A stretch of DNA of 64,000 bases from positions 12,691,758 through 12,755,757 of the forward strand of contig NC_069134.1 of NCBI RefSeq assembly GCF_026914265.1. Reading direction: 5' to 3'. This document shows, one piece after another, positions 11,401 through 21,200 of this stretch. The notes under the pieces are model-generated. The model made no database searches. It saw only the letters and a list, made by a program, of their open reading frames with translations, and was not told where the DNA came from. This DNA comes from Mya arenaria (taxonomy: Eukaryota; Mollusca; Bivalvia; Myida; Myidae). Numbering within the stretch: the stretch's first letter is position 1; every line of letters begins with the position of its first letter. A program made the position numbers and the translations under genes.

Positions 11401-13680
11401 TCAGCAAGATGTTCTACAGAAAAGACATAAGGAAAAGAGAGAGATGCTGGATGCGGTCAAAAAATTCAGAAAAGGTTGGTATTCAACCTGCTGTTAAATT
11501 ATATAGCGGATAGTTTTTGTAAGAATGTACTACATTTAAGTGGGTGAGCACCAAGAGTTATATTTCAGTAGTGGCCTTCCCATGAATTTATATGCAACCA
11601 GTAAAAGAAGGGAAGGTTGCATATAGGTTCGCCTTTGTCTGTATGTCTGTCTATCCGCACAAATATCTAGGGTTTATCGGTTTTACTGACATTAGGATCA
11701 AGGGCTTTTTTTGTGAACTTTCCTTGTATCTCCAAAAGTATGTCAGCCAGAGTGATAAAACACTACAGGAATGTTACGTTTCATGTGTTGCTGCACCCTG
11801 TTAGTGCAGAGTTATAACCCTGTACATACTTCATATATAGCTTAAAGAGCATACAATCTCCTAACGTATATTACCATAGCCAGAGTGATGAAATGTAACA
11901 GGAATAATAAGCAGCATGTGAAGTTGAGTACTTGGGGTTTTGATTGCTGTTTTGACCAATAGATACAGAGTTATGGCCAGTGAATATGAAAATCTTGCAT
12001 GTTTTGTGCATATCTCTTAAAAAAACTATCAGAGCCAGAATTAAGAAACTTTAAAGGAATGTTCACCATCATGTGAAGTTGTGCACCTGCCCAGTTCAAG
12101 GTCAAGGTCATATTTAGAGGTCAAAGGTCATATTGCTATATTTTGTGTCTGCTCCTTATCTCTTGAATTGCAGGAAAGATTTTGAAATCATTCCTTAAAT
12201 TTTTACCATATTGAGACAATGTGCAGGGCACATTGTGTTACAACCAACTTTGATTCAAGAAGGTCACACTTAAAGGTCAGAGGTCATATGACTATAATAT
12301 GACTACATTTCGTGTCTGTTCCATATCTCTTAAACCGTGAAAAGGCTTTTGAAATAACTCTCCAAAATGTTCTTTGCATTGTGATGATCATCGGTCATAT
12401 GACTATTTGTGTCTGTTATAGACCTCTTGAATGGCTTCATTATGTTGTTTATAAAAAAACAACAACATCTAGGTACGTTTGTTATTAGTATTGTTGATTT
12501 TTTTTGGTGAAATTTGTTAAATATTATCATATGTATTTTTTCCTATTTGATTTCCTTGTTGTTTTTTTTATAACAATGAAACAGAGAAATGCCTTTACTA
12601 CAATATGTTCTTAGTTATATTGCCCTGTTTTAAGTGGATTCATTTTCTTTGCATTTTTGAAAAATGAGGGTTGTTTGTACTCAGCAGTGTTTGAGTGTTG
12701 GTATATTCCATGAGAATTCAGTTGTACATGGCTGTTTGGTTTACCAATTTCCAGGTCAAAAGAACAAGCTAGACTTCCTGGAGGATAAGAAGGGCTCAGG
12801 AAAGGGCTCCAAGACACAGAACAGAACTGAAAAACCACACCAGTGAGTTACCTTCCCTTGATGTTACAACATATTTTTATGTTGTTTCCGTGATTTATAT
12901 GCATAAATAACAACAAAAGTACTACAGTATATGGGATATGCCAATTGTGAGGTTTCCTTTAAATATAATGTGTTCTAAGTTTTCATTGAGGGTTCCAAGG
13001 CAGTAGCCAAATGTTTTGGTTTGGTTCTGGAATTCTCTCATTTGGTTGCAAATCCACTAAGTTAATAGATAAATTTCATTGACAATAGGGCTCAGAGGTT
13101 TGTTGGTTGTGGTTTCATTTGATTATATTTATATCAAACATTTTTCAGGCCTAACAAGAGGCGACAACACAAAGATACCAAGTATGGCTTCGGTGGGCAG
13201 AAGAAGAGAAGTAAGATGAACACCAAGGAAACCTCAGCAGATATGTCAGGCTTCAGTCGGAAAGTACATCAAAGTAAACCAGGGAAACAATTCACTAACA
13301 AAAACAAAAATAAGGTAAAGATTTTTTATTGTGTCAGATTGTGAAAATATTTTGTTTCTATGAAATTTAGAAATGAAGCCAAGAAAATGGGACCAATACA
13401 GAGACTACATTGTAAATGTAGTTTACCAATAAGTTTAAAAAAACTAAATGGGAGGCAGTCCAATTTAAATGTGGCTTACTGGGTTGGGCGAATATTTAAA
13501 AGGAATTGCGCAAATTTTACTTGATACAAAAGGATTGATCTATAACTTCAAATACAAATTGGGCTGGTTATTTAAATATGTGAAGAATATTATTATGAAT
13601 CATTGATTTATTTACAGGGCAATCGGAATAAGCGGCCAGGAAAGGACCAGCGACATAAGATGAAAAATAAGAAAAAATGA
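2497..13680 (+). CDS. EBNA1BP2: rRNA-processing protein EBP2 (EBNA1-binding protein 2), 9 exons
   Basis: Coding exons: 2497-2550, 4732-4815, 6207-6370, 8135-8258, 8730-8819, 11399-11474, 12755-12842, 13149-13314 and 13618-13680. All introns are GT-AG and the phases agree. The product is 302 aa, close to the human length of about 306. EBP2 is a nucleolar scaffold needed for pre-rRNA processing and 60S subunit assembly. Family signatures seen are an acidic N-terminus (SDSEDIESDEE), the conserved block FYRQAQASVLVAIPKLHKLG (about residues 100-119) followed by RRPEDFFAEM, a charged coiled-coil-like segment in exons 5-6 (VREKLLEKQQ onward, RELRKYGKK), DAVKKFRKGQKNKLDF, and a very basic C-terminus (exons 8-9, KYGFGGQKKRSKMNTKET and RHKMKNKKK) fitting nucleolar targeting. 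The start ATG is the first in frame and opens a 54-base exon. Overlapping AATAAA signals follow the stop at 13698-13708. Introns 2, 3, 5 and 6 are loaded with repeats. The identification is firm. Confidence 0.93.
2551..4731 (+). other. EBP2 intron 1
   Basis: This intron has a GT donor after GAAGAG and the acceptor TTTTAG at 4726-4731. Two near-identical direct copies of a GGATGAATTAAAAAG-type string occur at about 4354 and 4398. No convincing gene or complete mobile element was seen. Minus-strand open frames in this interval lack ATG starts and family resemblance. Confidence 0.5.
4811..6190 (+). repeat. Minisatellite filling EBP2 intron 2 (~36 units of ~40 or ~34 bp)
   Basis: About 36 head-to-tail units run from the last six bases of exon 2 to within 17 bases of exon 3. 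The core of each unit is AATGTGGTGAG followed by AAGAAGCAGTGGCTCTT. Long units continue TCTAGAATAATA; short units continue ATTAATA. The first unit is the genuine exon 2 / intron 2 junction (ATGTG|GTGAGTAGAAG). The exon-proximal copies keep GTGAGT, and most copies after about 5240 read GTGAGA. Copies in the distal half are nearly identical, which implies recent expansion or homogenisation. Confidence 0.95.
6959..7883 (+). mobile_element. Non-autonomous repeat element, TTTAGCTCGACTATTCG family, copy 1
   Basis: It begins TTTTTAGCTCGACTATTCG and ends GACAGCTCTTGTT in EBP2 intron 3. The interior repeats a block containing TTCACACAGTTGTTCAGGG-like and TTATGGCCCCTGATTGACT-like strings about every 140-180 bases. 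No coding capacity was seen. A second copy with the same two ends lies at 39338-40080. The end structure (short inverted motif near the start, hairpin before CTCTTGTT, tandem core) suggests a Helitron/Helentron-derived non-autonomous element. That class is an inference. Confidence 0.6.
9373..10913. mobile_element. Fold-back element: ~0.5-0.7 kb inverted arms of ~105 bp repeats
   Basis: The left arm (about 9373-9870) and right arm (about 10200-10913) are inverted copies of each other, meeting around a ~330 bp unrelated centre. Outer ends match as AATAACCTATTTTCGCG on the left and, inverted on the right, AATAACCTATTTTCACG. Each arm is a tandem series with a period of about 105 bp (anchor AAGTTATTTTCGCG-type strings at 9471, 9575, 9681 and 9790), each unit carrying the palindrome TTTTCGCGAAAA or a close variant. 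Long inverted arms built of tandem repeats are the hallmark of fold-back (FB-type) elements. It sits in EBP2 intron 5. Confidence 0.75.
11580..12460 (+). repeat. Diverged dispersed repeat with AGGTCA tandems in EBP2 intron 6
   Basis: This stretch contains imperfect tandem blocks built around AAAGGTCATAT and TGTGTCTGCTCCTTATCTC. Direct repeats AGGTCAAAGGTCA (12118-12130) and AGGTCAGAGGTCA (12273-12285) are present. It resembles the tandem-core elements elsewhere in the window, but its ends are not clear. Confidence 0.45.
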
Positions 13681-13697
13681 TTGTATCTGAAATTACA

Positions 13698-13708
13698 AAT
13701 AAAATAAA
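13698..13708 (+). promoter_or_regulatory. EBP2 polyadenylation signals
   Basis: Two overlapping AATAAA hexamers lie at 13698-13703 and 13703-13708, beginning 18 bases after the EBP2 stop codon. A 3' UTR this short is plausible but not proven. Confidence 0.5.
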
Positions 13709-14015
13709 TGAAAAAAATCCCAAGTTGAGAGTTTTGCTTGAGAGTTTGATTTGTAAGGCTTTGGGTATAATAACCTTGTTTTGCAGTTGCCAGAAAATCG
13801 TATGGGAACATCATGCTCCATTCGTGCTTTGGCAGCTCTTGGGGGTCAAGGTCAATCAGTTTCCTCTATCATGATGGTTTTATGATTGGGCAAGGATTTC
13901 AACACATTCAATGTTCAAGGAGTCAAGCTCAAGTGTGCTTGAAATATTGTTTGATCACATTTTTAAAAAAAAACATTGTCCTTTTTGTCATTTATAATAG
14001 TAAGAGTTAAAACAT

Positions 14016-14070
14016 ATTGTGTAAAATCCTTCATGATCAAGAAGAGGGCCGATTGAAGATTTTACACAAC
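14016..14070. repeat. Short hairpin element, copy 1
   Basis: Arms TTGTGTAAAATCCTTCA and TGAAGATTTTACACAA pair with one mismatch around a loop of about 22 bases. The left flank AACATATTGTGTAAAATC closely matches a second hairpin at 40745-40832 in WDR70, so this is a small repeat family rather than an isolated palindrome. Confidence 0.55.
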
Positions 14071-14424
14071 GTTATATTCTGACTGACATGGATAGCTGTT
14101 ACAAAGCTTTCACCAAGTAGCCAAATAATGATGTCATGTTTGTTACTAAAATATTAAATGCCTTACTGAAGGCTGTTGGGAAATTAATGGCTGGAAATGT
14201 AGGTTATAATCTAGTAAAAGTAAATGGTGTGTAGTTCTCTCATTGAAAGATGTCAGCTGAAATTGCAAAATATTCTTTTAGACTTTTCTGCTCACGAGAT
14301 TAAACTGGTTACATAAGGTACATGTTAATCTGATTTTGCTGAAATTTTGTGTGTGGACATTTGTTTTAACATATTTATTTCCTGAGAACATTCATATGCA
14401 ATAGTATACAAAATAATCAAAATA

Positions 14425-14702
14425 CAGGGATGTCATTTGTCTGCGGAATTCCGCGGAACTAATGGCCCCAGAGACCCCCCCCCCCAAAAAAAAAAAAAAA
14501 ATAAATAAATATTTGGTTGCTTTCAGTTGTTTAAGTTAATATTCCAGTTTGCTTCAAATTAAATGTCAGGAGAGCCCTCAAAAGAGCTTCTAAAAAGCCA
14601 TTTTTCCTTCTACAGCAGTGCGCTTTTGACCCAAAGAGCGCCCCTTTAACCAATGGCCGAAAATGTTTTAGCCCTCCAGCTGCCAGGTCAATCACATCCC
14701 TG
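14425..14702 (+). mobile_element. hAT-like MITE, copy 1 (CAGGGATGT ends)
   Basis: The left end is CAGGGATGTCATTTG and the right end is the inverse of CAGGGATGTGATTG. The interior holds a palindromic GCGGAATTCCGC near the left end, a C-run followed by an A-run, and the string AGCAGTGCGCTTTTGACCC. The flanking AAATA on both sides may be a target-site duplication. A second copy in opposite orientation lies at 55072-55298. The CAGGG termini suggest hAT, but the usual 8-bp target duplication was not verified. Confidence 0.7.
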
Positions 14703-14939
14703 AAATAAGGATTGGGCTGGAAGAATATAAACAGCTAATGAGAGTCCTTTCCAACAGTTGATGAATTGCAAAATTTGGGCATGCCATGGGTTTTCAGATA
14801 GAACAAATTAACACAAGTCAGTTTTAATGTGGTCATGTATAACCATAATAAGTTTAAATCTTAGAATGTAATGATGAAGACGAAAAGCAATTATAGAAAT
14901 ACTGAATGTTCCCATCTATAATTTTGCCATGCACTATAA

Positions 14940-16010
14940 CGTTTAATTTTGGATCCACTGCATACAGTTAAGTGTAAAAGAATAGAGTGAAAGGTTGAAG
15001 AGCAAATGAGAGTAGGAGAATTGGGCAACTAGAACATTTTTGTTTTCCTTATGTTTGCAAAATTTAAAAATAGATTTATTGGATTCAGGACTAAGTGATA
15101 CCTTACCAAACGAAAGAATGTTTAAAGATATGGTGCAGAACTTTGAAATGTCAGCCAGTAGCTGCATCAGTATTAAGAAAAAAACAGTACAAATGAGAAA
15201 ATAGTGGTGACAGTTTTTGACAAAGCCACAATTGATGCAGTTTGGATTTTCAACGATGTTTTTAGAAAAGAGATCAGTTACTAAAGCACTGCAGTTAGTA
15301 TAAGAAGATAACTAATTTGTGCTTATAAAGTCGCTGTTTGAGAATTTCCCATCCTACTTTTTTCATTAATTTATCTACAGATACAAGTTTGGTTGAACCA
15401 GTAGTGATTCTTGCGACATCTTGTTGGATTTTCTGAAGCTTTTGTTTGTCTTATGTATAATTGTCAAAGAGGATATCACCATATTTCAAAATAGGTTGAA
15501 TGAAAGAGATATATATATATAGTTTCAAGAGATCCAACTTAAATTTCAATTTAGGCATAATATTCATTCACTTCCAACATTTGGTTAAAATGTAGTAAAT
15601 TTGAGCATCCTGCTGAAGATTGTTTGAAATAAAAATTTCCAAATGTTTTTGAGGATCAACTGTAGTGACCTGTTCTTTTTGCATATTTATTGGTGGATGC
15701 TGAATTTGACGAGCATAATATTCATTCTCTTCCAACATTCAGTTAAATTGTAGTAAATTTGAGCACTCCAAGGGATTGTTTGAAATAAAAATTACTAATT
15801 GTTTTTGAGGATCTCAGTATGTTTTGGTGGATTCTAAATTTGTCGTGTTTTTCTTAACATAGTAAATGTTTCTGTTTTGTTAGGGTTGCATTTCACAAGC
15901 CCATGGGATGCTCAGGTAGCTATTTTATGCAAGTCAGTATAAAGTATTGTTGCTGGCTCAGCTGGATCAACAACAATTATAAAAAAAGCCTCATCATGCA
16001 CAAGGGATCT
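14940..16010 (-). pseudogene. LINE reverse-transcriptase fragment, C-terminal half, broken
   Basis: Minus-strand readings match the C-terminal half of bivalve LINE reverse transcriptases. In order they show a degraded part after the catalytic site (about 15990-15850), SFIQPILKYGDILFDNYT (about 15530-15470), then KIQQDVARITTGSTKLVS and a KVGWEIL-like segment (about 15440-15330). The frame is interrupted by stops and shifts. A segment near 15556-15660 is repeated at about 15716-15815 (ATAATATTCATTC anchor), a local duplication within the dead copy. Confidence 0.6.
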
Positions 16011-16029
16011 TAAAATGCATTGACATGAT

Positions 16030-16692
16030 TTAGGTACATTAAATTAAAGGTTATGTGTCACATGCAAGATCCACAACCTTACCTCAAAGTTCAAGGTCAC
16101 AAGTCATTTCCCATCTATAATTTTGCCATGCACAGAGGGATTTTAAAAATTATTTTGAGCAATTGTTCTTTACATAAAGATGCTTTTTGGTGTGCAAGAC
16201 TTAAGCAGCTATACCTCCAAGGTAAAGGTCACAAGTACAGGTTTATCATTATGAAATGCTGCATTTATGCATATGATATACAGAATATTTGTTAAGTCTG
16301 GGCTGTACCTTTCATTCACGGAGGGATTTTAAAATAAAATGGAACAGGTGTTTGATACATAAAGATGACGTGTCACATGCAAGTCCTACCTCAAGTTCAA
16401 CATCACACTTCGAGTTTAATCATTATGGAATGCTCTATAAACGCACATAGATAGAGTATAGTTGGTAATGTCCTAGCTGTAACTTTGTCTTGCACGGAGG
16501 ATTTTTACACTTCTTCTTTGCACATCTGTTAGTTACATAAAGACCATGTATCGCATACAAGACCATGGGGTATTGCATATGCTTTTAGCTTATGTGCGTG
16601 CTTCCTGAATGAAACATTAAGTAATTGCATAATCCATTGAACTTGATGGCATTTCTGGGGCATTTGTCACTTACTGTGACAACTCTTGTCTT
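16030..16692 (+). mobile_element. Tandem-core repeat element ending hairpin + CTCTTGT
   Basis: It contains three to four diverged blocks, each with CATAAAGATG, a TCACATGCAAG-like string, CTACCTCAAGTTCAA and a GAGGGATTTTAAAA-like string. At the right end a hairpin (GTCAC, five-base loop, GTGAC; 16666-16680) is followed by AACTCTTGTC. The same 3' end type is seen in three other elements here. No coding capacity was seen. Confidence 0.55.
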
Positions 16693-16878
16693 TATAGGAA
16701 TGATGATTAAGTTGAGGAATTGTTTTCATTCGTTCAGTTCTAATGTTTTCCACCAAAAGTAATACATGTATTTCTGTTAATTTGATTTTTAACAATGCAA
16801 AAGCACCAGTTACCATGCAATATACTTCACATTTTCATGAGAAAAATAAAACAAATAATAGATTAAAGCATCAAACTA

Positions 16879-16955
16879 TTTATTTACAATAACAAGCTCA
16901 CAGACACTCAAACAGGAGACAGAAAAAAATATACTAGAACTAAGAAGTATTTATT
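16879..16955 (-). promoter_or_regulatory. Candidate polyadenylation signals of CFAP144
   Basis: AATAAA occurs on the minus strand at 16950-16955 and 16879-16884, about 255 and 325 bases past the CFAP144 stop codon. Either could end its transcript. No other good hexamer lies closer to the stop. Confidence 0.4.
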
Positions 16956-17207
16956 AAAAATGATAATTAGTCTGAATTATTATGATAATAAGTCTGAATT
17001 ATAAATATAATATTTTATAGGTAATGTATGTTGAATAAGAATTAACTTCCTTACACAAAACATTATTTTGAATCATTAATAGTGTTTTTAAGCCTTATTA
17101 TATTTGGCATATCATGATTTTAATACAGTACAGATATCACAGATAAAGTAATTACTTTTATCAGTTGAGGCAGTATGTGAACTGAATCTAGTCTTAGGTC
17201 TCTAAAG

Positions 17208-18851
17208 TTAGTTAAGATTTTCAGTCTGTTCCTTCACACGCCATGCAGCGTCCATGTATTTTGTAATAGCTGTGTTCTGTCTTCCATGGTGAAGTCTCTT
17301 ATCCGATCTGTCTGTGTCAATCTAAAATTTGAGGAAGGAAACAAAGCTTTAAAGGAATGAGTACTACCGGTACCTTATGTTCACAAAAGAATACAAGATA
17401 CAAATGAGATTCTAATTCAATTTAAGAAGTCCACAGATATTACCGATTTTCACTTTCAAATTAGGTATATTTTGTGACGATACATTCTTGACCATGTAAG
17501 GCGATTCATAAGTTTCCTTATCAAGTATAATAAAATATCAATAACAGTTTTTAAAGATTACGTCTTTTGAAATGTAACAAAACAAAATTCTTTATATGCT
17601 TACCAATGGCCTTGTGATCCAGCCTACTTCTTGTGCCTCTGTCTGAGGATACATATATTTCTTTACTGGCTCTAAGTGTGCTCTGGATATAACCTTCTTG
17701 AAATGCTCTGCAAAAATATCACATTAGTTATTAATAACTAACTAGCAAACAAAAGTTTTAAAATGTTTATAAGTATACTAATGGCCAAAAGTCTTGTCCG
17801 GTATGGGTTTCATTTGTGCCTTGCAAATCCTCAATGCCAATTTTCAACACATTACTGGACTGGCAGTACTGGCTCAAATTCTTTTTTCATTGAATGCATA
17901 TTAATGTCCTCTTTCCATCGATACCAAATTTATGAGTGTACAATATAAAACAAAACAGATATTGTAGTTTTTGTAGACCGGACAAGACTTTGGGATATTG
18001 AAGTTTTTGTAGACCGGACAAGACTTTTGGCCATTAGTATAAATGAAACACAAACAATGTTATACTACATAGCCTTGATATAGAGTCACATTTCTTGTTT
18101 TTTTTTATTTCTATCACAAAATGATGAAATTGTATACAAATGTTCTTCCTATACTGCTCACAATGTTTTACAATGAAAAGACTTACCGTCCTCTTCACCC
18201 TCTTCAGTGTCATGTGACGAGTTAGGCTTGCCAGTTATGACATGAACTGAAATTGAAACAAAAAAATAATGCTGAGAAAAAAATTGTGATTATGTTTCAT
18301 TTAAAAAAAAACGTAATAAGATTAATTTCACATCACACCGACAGCGAGAGGATTTATACAGCATTTTTAAAGGGGAAGAATTTAATAAAAGGTTCAAAAT
18401 TGACCATATTCATGCAACTATGAATCATTATTTAATAGAAATAAGAAACAAAAATTGGATCATGAATTGATGTGATTTCACAACAAATCCTGCCAACGCA
18501 AGTTGCTATCATTTTAAAGTTATACCATAATTGGAGCACTCATACAGCGCATACAGTACATGTGGTAGTACTAATAATAATATGTTTCTTAGACTATTGT
18601 CCATAGCATTAAGTTTAGTAAAAACATGGACCTATAAACCATGTTCGTGGTAAAAGTCAGAAATAGGATAAATATTATTAAATTAATGAAAAATGCAAAA
18701 TGAAATAAAACTTACTCTTCTTGAATGGATTTACACTGTAGTTCGTATATAGTTTTGAAGTTCTTTGCTCTTTATGAATCGTTTCACATAAAATTGCATT
18801 CTGGTGAACAAAATTTAGGGGTTCTTTCTCAAATTTAGTAGTAGTAGCCAT
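17208..18851 (-). CDS. CFAP144: Cilia- and flagella-associated protein 144 (FAM183), 4 exons
   Basis: Coding exons on the minus strand: 18716-18851, 18187-18246, 17604-17707 and 17208-17321. All introns are GT-AG and phases agree, giving 137 aa (human FAM183A about 134). CFAP144 belongs to the microtubule-associated proteins of motile-cilium axonemes. Diagnostic blocks are VHQNAILCETIHKEQRTSKL and YTNYSVNPFKK in exon 1, VITGKPNSSHDTEE in exon 2, KKYMYPQTEAQEVGWITRPL in exon 3, and DKRLHHGRQNTAITKYMDAA in exon 4. These align in order with the human protein (QNQILRELYLKELRTQKLYT, then PETQTEGQEIGWDSEPL, then DRRLNHFRVYNDITLYKAKM). The first in-frame ATG at 18849-18851 is used. Intron 2 holds a mariner-type MITE. 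The identification is strong, although the family is small and evolves fast. Confidence 0.88.
17778..18037. mobile_element. Mariner/Tc1-type MITE with TA target duplication
   Basis: Perfect ~25-base terminal inverted repeats start CTAATGGCCAAAAGTCTTG and are flanked by TA on both sides, within TATA contexts. The 260-bp interior has no coding capacity. Just inside the right end, part of the terminal repeat with its flank (AGTTTTTGTAGACCGGACAA) occurs twice in tandem. It lies in intron 2 of CFAP144. Confidence 0.85.
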
Positions 18852-19347
18852 ATTCGACGATCTTGTTTACTTCCGTGTTAAGTTTACATGTTTCCAAGGC
18901 CGTTGTCACGCGCGCTTTTAACCTAAAGAAAAAAGAGCGGAAGGAAGTGTATATATGTAGTGTGAAGTTGAAGATGTATCGATTAATCCTAAAGGTGATC
19001 TTCATATAGCTTGGACAGTAGAATAAGGCCCTTCAGTCGATTGACATTGTTTAAAACGTAATAATATGACATTTCAATACAATTCTAAAAAAATATATAA
19101 TTACCTTTGGTTAAACCCAGGCCATTCTTAATAAAAATATTCATGAGCGCTGACTTCCTCTCTGTCAGTAGCAAAATAATATTGTTGTTGTCCCAGGGAC
19201 TCTTGCAGTAAAGATGTATAGGAAGTCTGGATTGGCCCGGATTCGTTACAAAAGCGCAGAAAACTATGCTCTTGTCTCGTAGACCTCTTTAATGCTGACG
19301 CGTATGAAGGAATTAAATAATTAAAGTAAACCTGGGAGGAAAAGTGC

Positions 19348-19420
19348 GCCCGGTGTGGGGCTCGAACCCACGACCGCCGGAAAACTAGCACGGCGCTCTA
19401 ACCAACTGAGCTAACCGGGC
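19348..19420 (-). tRNA. tRNA-Thr(AGT)-like gene, copy 1
   Basis: This 73-nt minus-strand cloverleaf has a perfect 7-bp acceptor stem (GCCCGGT/ACCGGGC), D arm GCTC/GAGC, and T arm GTGGG/CCCAC with loop TTCGAGC. Internal promoters are intact: A box TAGCTCAGTTGG and B box GGTTCGAGCCC. A TTTT terminator follows within about ten bases. The anticodon loop reads CTAGTTT, so the anticodon would be AGT (Thr). The anticodon stem has only three good pairs, and position 37 is a T rather than a purine, so it may be a pseudogene or a member of an amplified tRNA-like family. Confidence 0.6.
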
Positions 19421-19537
19421 GGCTGGTTCTTACCCACACACACTACACTCCTCCCCCCATTAACCTTTTTAGGCCGACGGAGGCACTCCTGCCGTTTACC
19501 GCTGCCACCAGTAAAGTAAACCTGGGAGGAAAAGTGC

Positions 19538-19610
19538 GCCCGGTGTGGGGCTCGAACCCACGACCGCCGGAAAACTAGCACGGCGCTCTAACCAACTGAG
19601 CTAACCGGGC
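19538..19610 (-). tRNA. tRNA-Thr(AGT)-like gene, copy 2
   Basis: This is identical in its 73 bases to the copy 190 bp upstream, and it shares the flanks (GTAAACCTGGGAGGAAAA before it, GGCTGGTT and ACCCACACACACTACA after it). The pair is therefore a tandem segmental duplication of about 190 bp. The same imperfect anticodon stem and intact A and B boxes apply. Confidence 0.6.
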
Positions 19611-19619
19611 GGCTGGTTT

Positions 19620-20249
19620 TACCCACACACACTACATAATTGTACCACGGATGCAGAGTGGTGTACGTCCCTATACCTGCTGTTTGAACAAAAATCGCCA
19701 GTGATAAAACTCCAATCACGGTACTTTAAAGAGTTTTAAAGGGATTTATTTTAGGGATTTCAGTTTATTATTTATTGCATTTATTGATGTACAGATAGAG
19801 CAATGTTAGAGATCGACATTGGTTCTCCTGGAGAACTACGTTGATTGACAATGGCTTCGTGTAGAAAGATGTAATATTATGATAATGTGGTCAGATTTAA
19901 CAGACGAGCTGGTATTCACAGATCAGGCATGAATTAATGATCAGAGATATTAATATAATTTGATTGAAAGCTTGTAATTGTTAACATTTAAACCTTAATT
20001 TTGAAACACTTTTCGTAAGTCAATATGTTGTTGTTTAAGTTTGTTACTGGTTTCCTTTTCTGTCGTGTGTTGGTGTGTTGTAATAAGAGAAACTAGAAAG
20101 TGAATTATACTGTTAGTTTTTTGTTGTTGAAAATAAGCATATGAAAGCGAGTGTCGTAAGGGAGTACATAAAGGAAATATCCTGACTCCGAACATTTATC
20201 ACAGATGATACATCCACAACTAGAATGCATTTTGATATTATCATCATCA

Positions 20250-20301
<52 letters not shown>

Positions 20302-20765
20302 ATTATTATTATTACAATGTATAATACAAAAAACATTATCTCAATGAGCTATTTTACGACATGAATAACAAACATACATGACATGACAGGTGACGTGGAA
20401 ATAAAAGCATTTAGTTTTAAATAGGTAACGTACTGAAATGGTATTTACAAAGACCATTTCTAATTATATGAATTCATTCAAACAATTACAAAAAAGTAAG
20501 ATGGCTTAAACCACTGTATACAATGATAACATAGTAGTAACAACATAACAACAAATAGTATCCCAGCCTGTACGGTCAGTCCACGCGCGCACTGTTCCGC
20601 TAGTTGACATTCCAATGTAAAATGGTTAGATCATTCAAGAGTATAAATTAAAGATTGTTATAGTAAACATTTTTTCAAAGCGGAAAGAGTTATTCCCATA
20701 TTTAGTTATTCTTTCTGATGGCGCATCTAAACAGTTGTCTATATCTGAGATTAAAATAATTTGTC
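19620..20765. other. Intergenic spacer with (ATT)n microsatellite
   Basis: No gene was recognised. An (ATT)n run of about 70 bases occupies roughly 20235-20300, interrupted near its end. The remainder is AT-rich sequence without clear repeats. Confidence 0.6.
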
Positions 20766-21200
20766 TTATGATACAAGGTTTTTAACATATTTTGGTGAGA
20801 TACCGTACAGACATTTGTGAGTTTCAATAGCGAGTAATCTTACTCTGCTCATAAGTAATGTTGGCAATTGAACTCGTTGAAGATGATTTTCATTTTTCTG
20901 TGTTGGTCTTGTTACAAAAATGCCAAACTTTGAAGGACAGTCTGTGAAATTGGATCTGATAAAAGATTTTAAAATAATAATCTTAGTATTGATTGTCAGA
21001 AATGTGCTTAGTCTTTGATGGATATTATTGCACATTTTAGAAATCAACAGCATTGGATATTGCTTTACTTCCTTAACATAGCTAGAGCCAACTGTACACT
21101 TGACATCAGTAAGTATGGGCCTGAAGTTTTTCATAAAACATGTAGGTTCAGAGATAATAGTTTTCAGGCTAAAACTATTATGCAGAGGTTTACATTTATC
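20766..21200 (-). pseudogene. LINE reverse-transcriptase C-terminal fragment, broken
   Basis: The minus-strand open frame contains NTKIIILKSFIRSNFTDCPS, then RVQLPTLLMSRVRLLAIE and THKCLYGISPKYVKNLVS. This is the conserved C-terminal region that follows the reverse-transcriptase domain in CR1/jockey-like LINEs, whose typical form reads KSFIRSNFTYCP, then LPTLLVSRLRLLAIETYK. The 5' part with the catalytic residues is absent. Some internal blocks are shifted or missing, so this is a dead fragment. Bases 21200-22400 show no recognisable gene or element. Confidence 0.6.
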
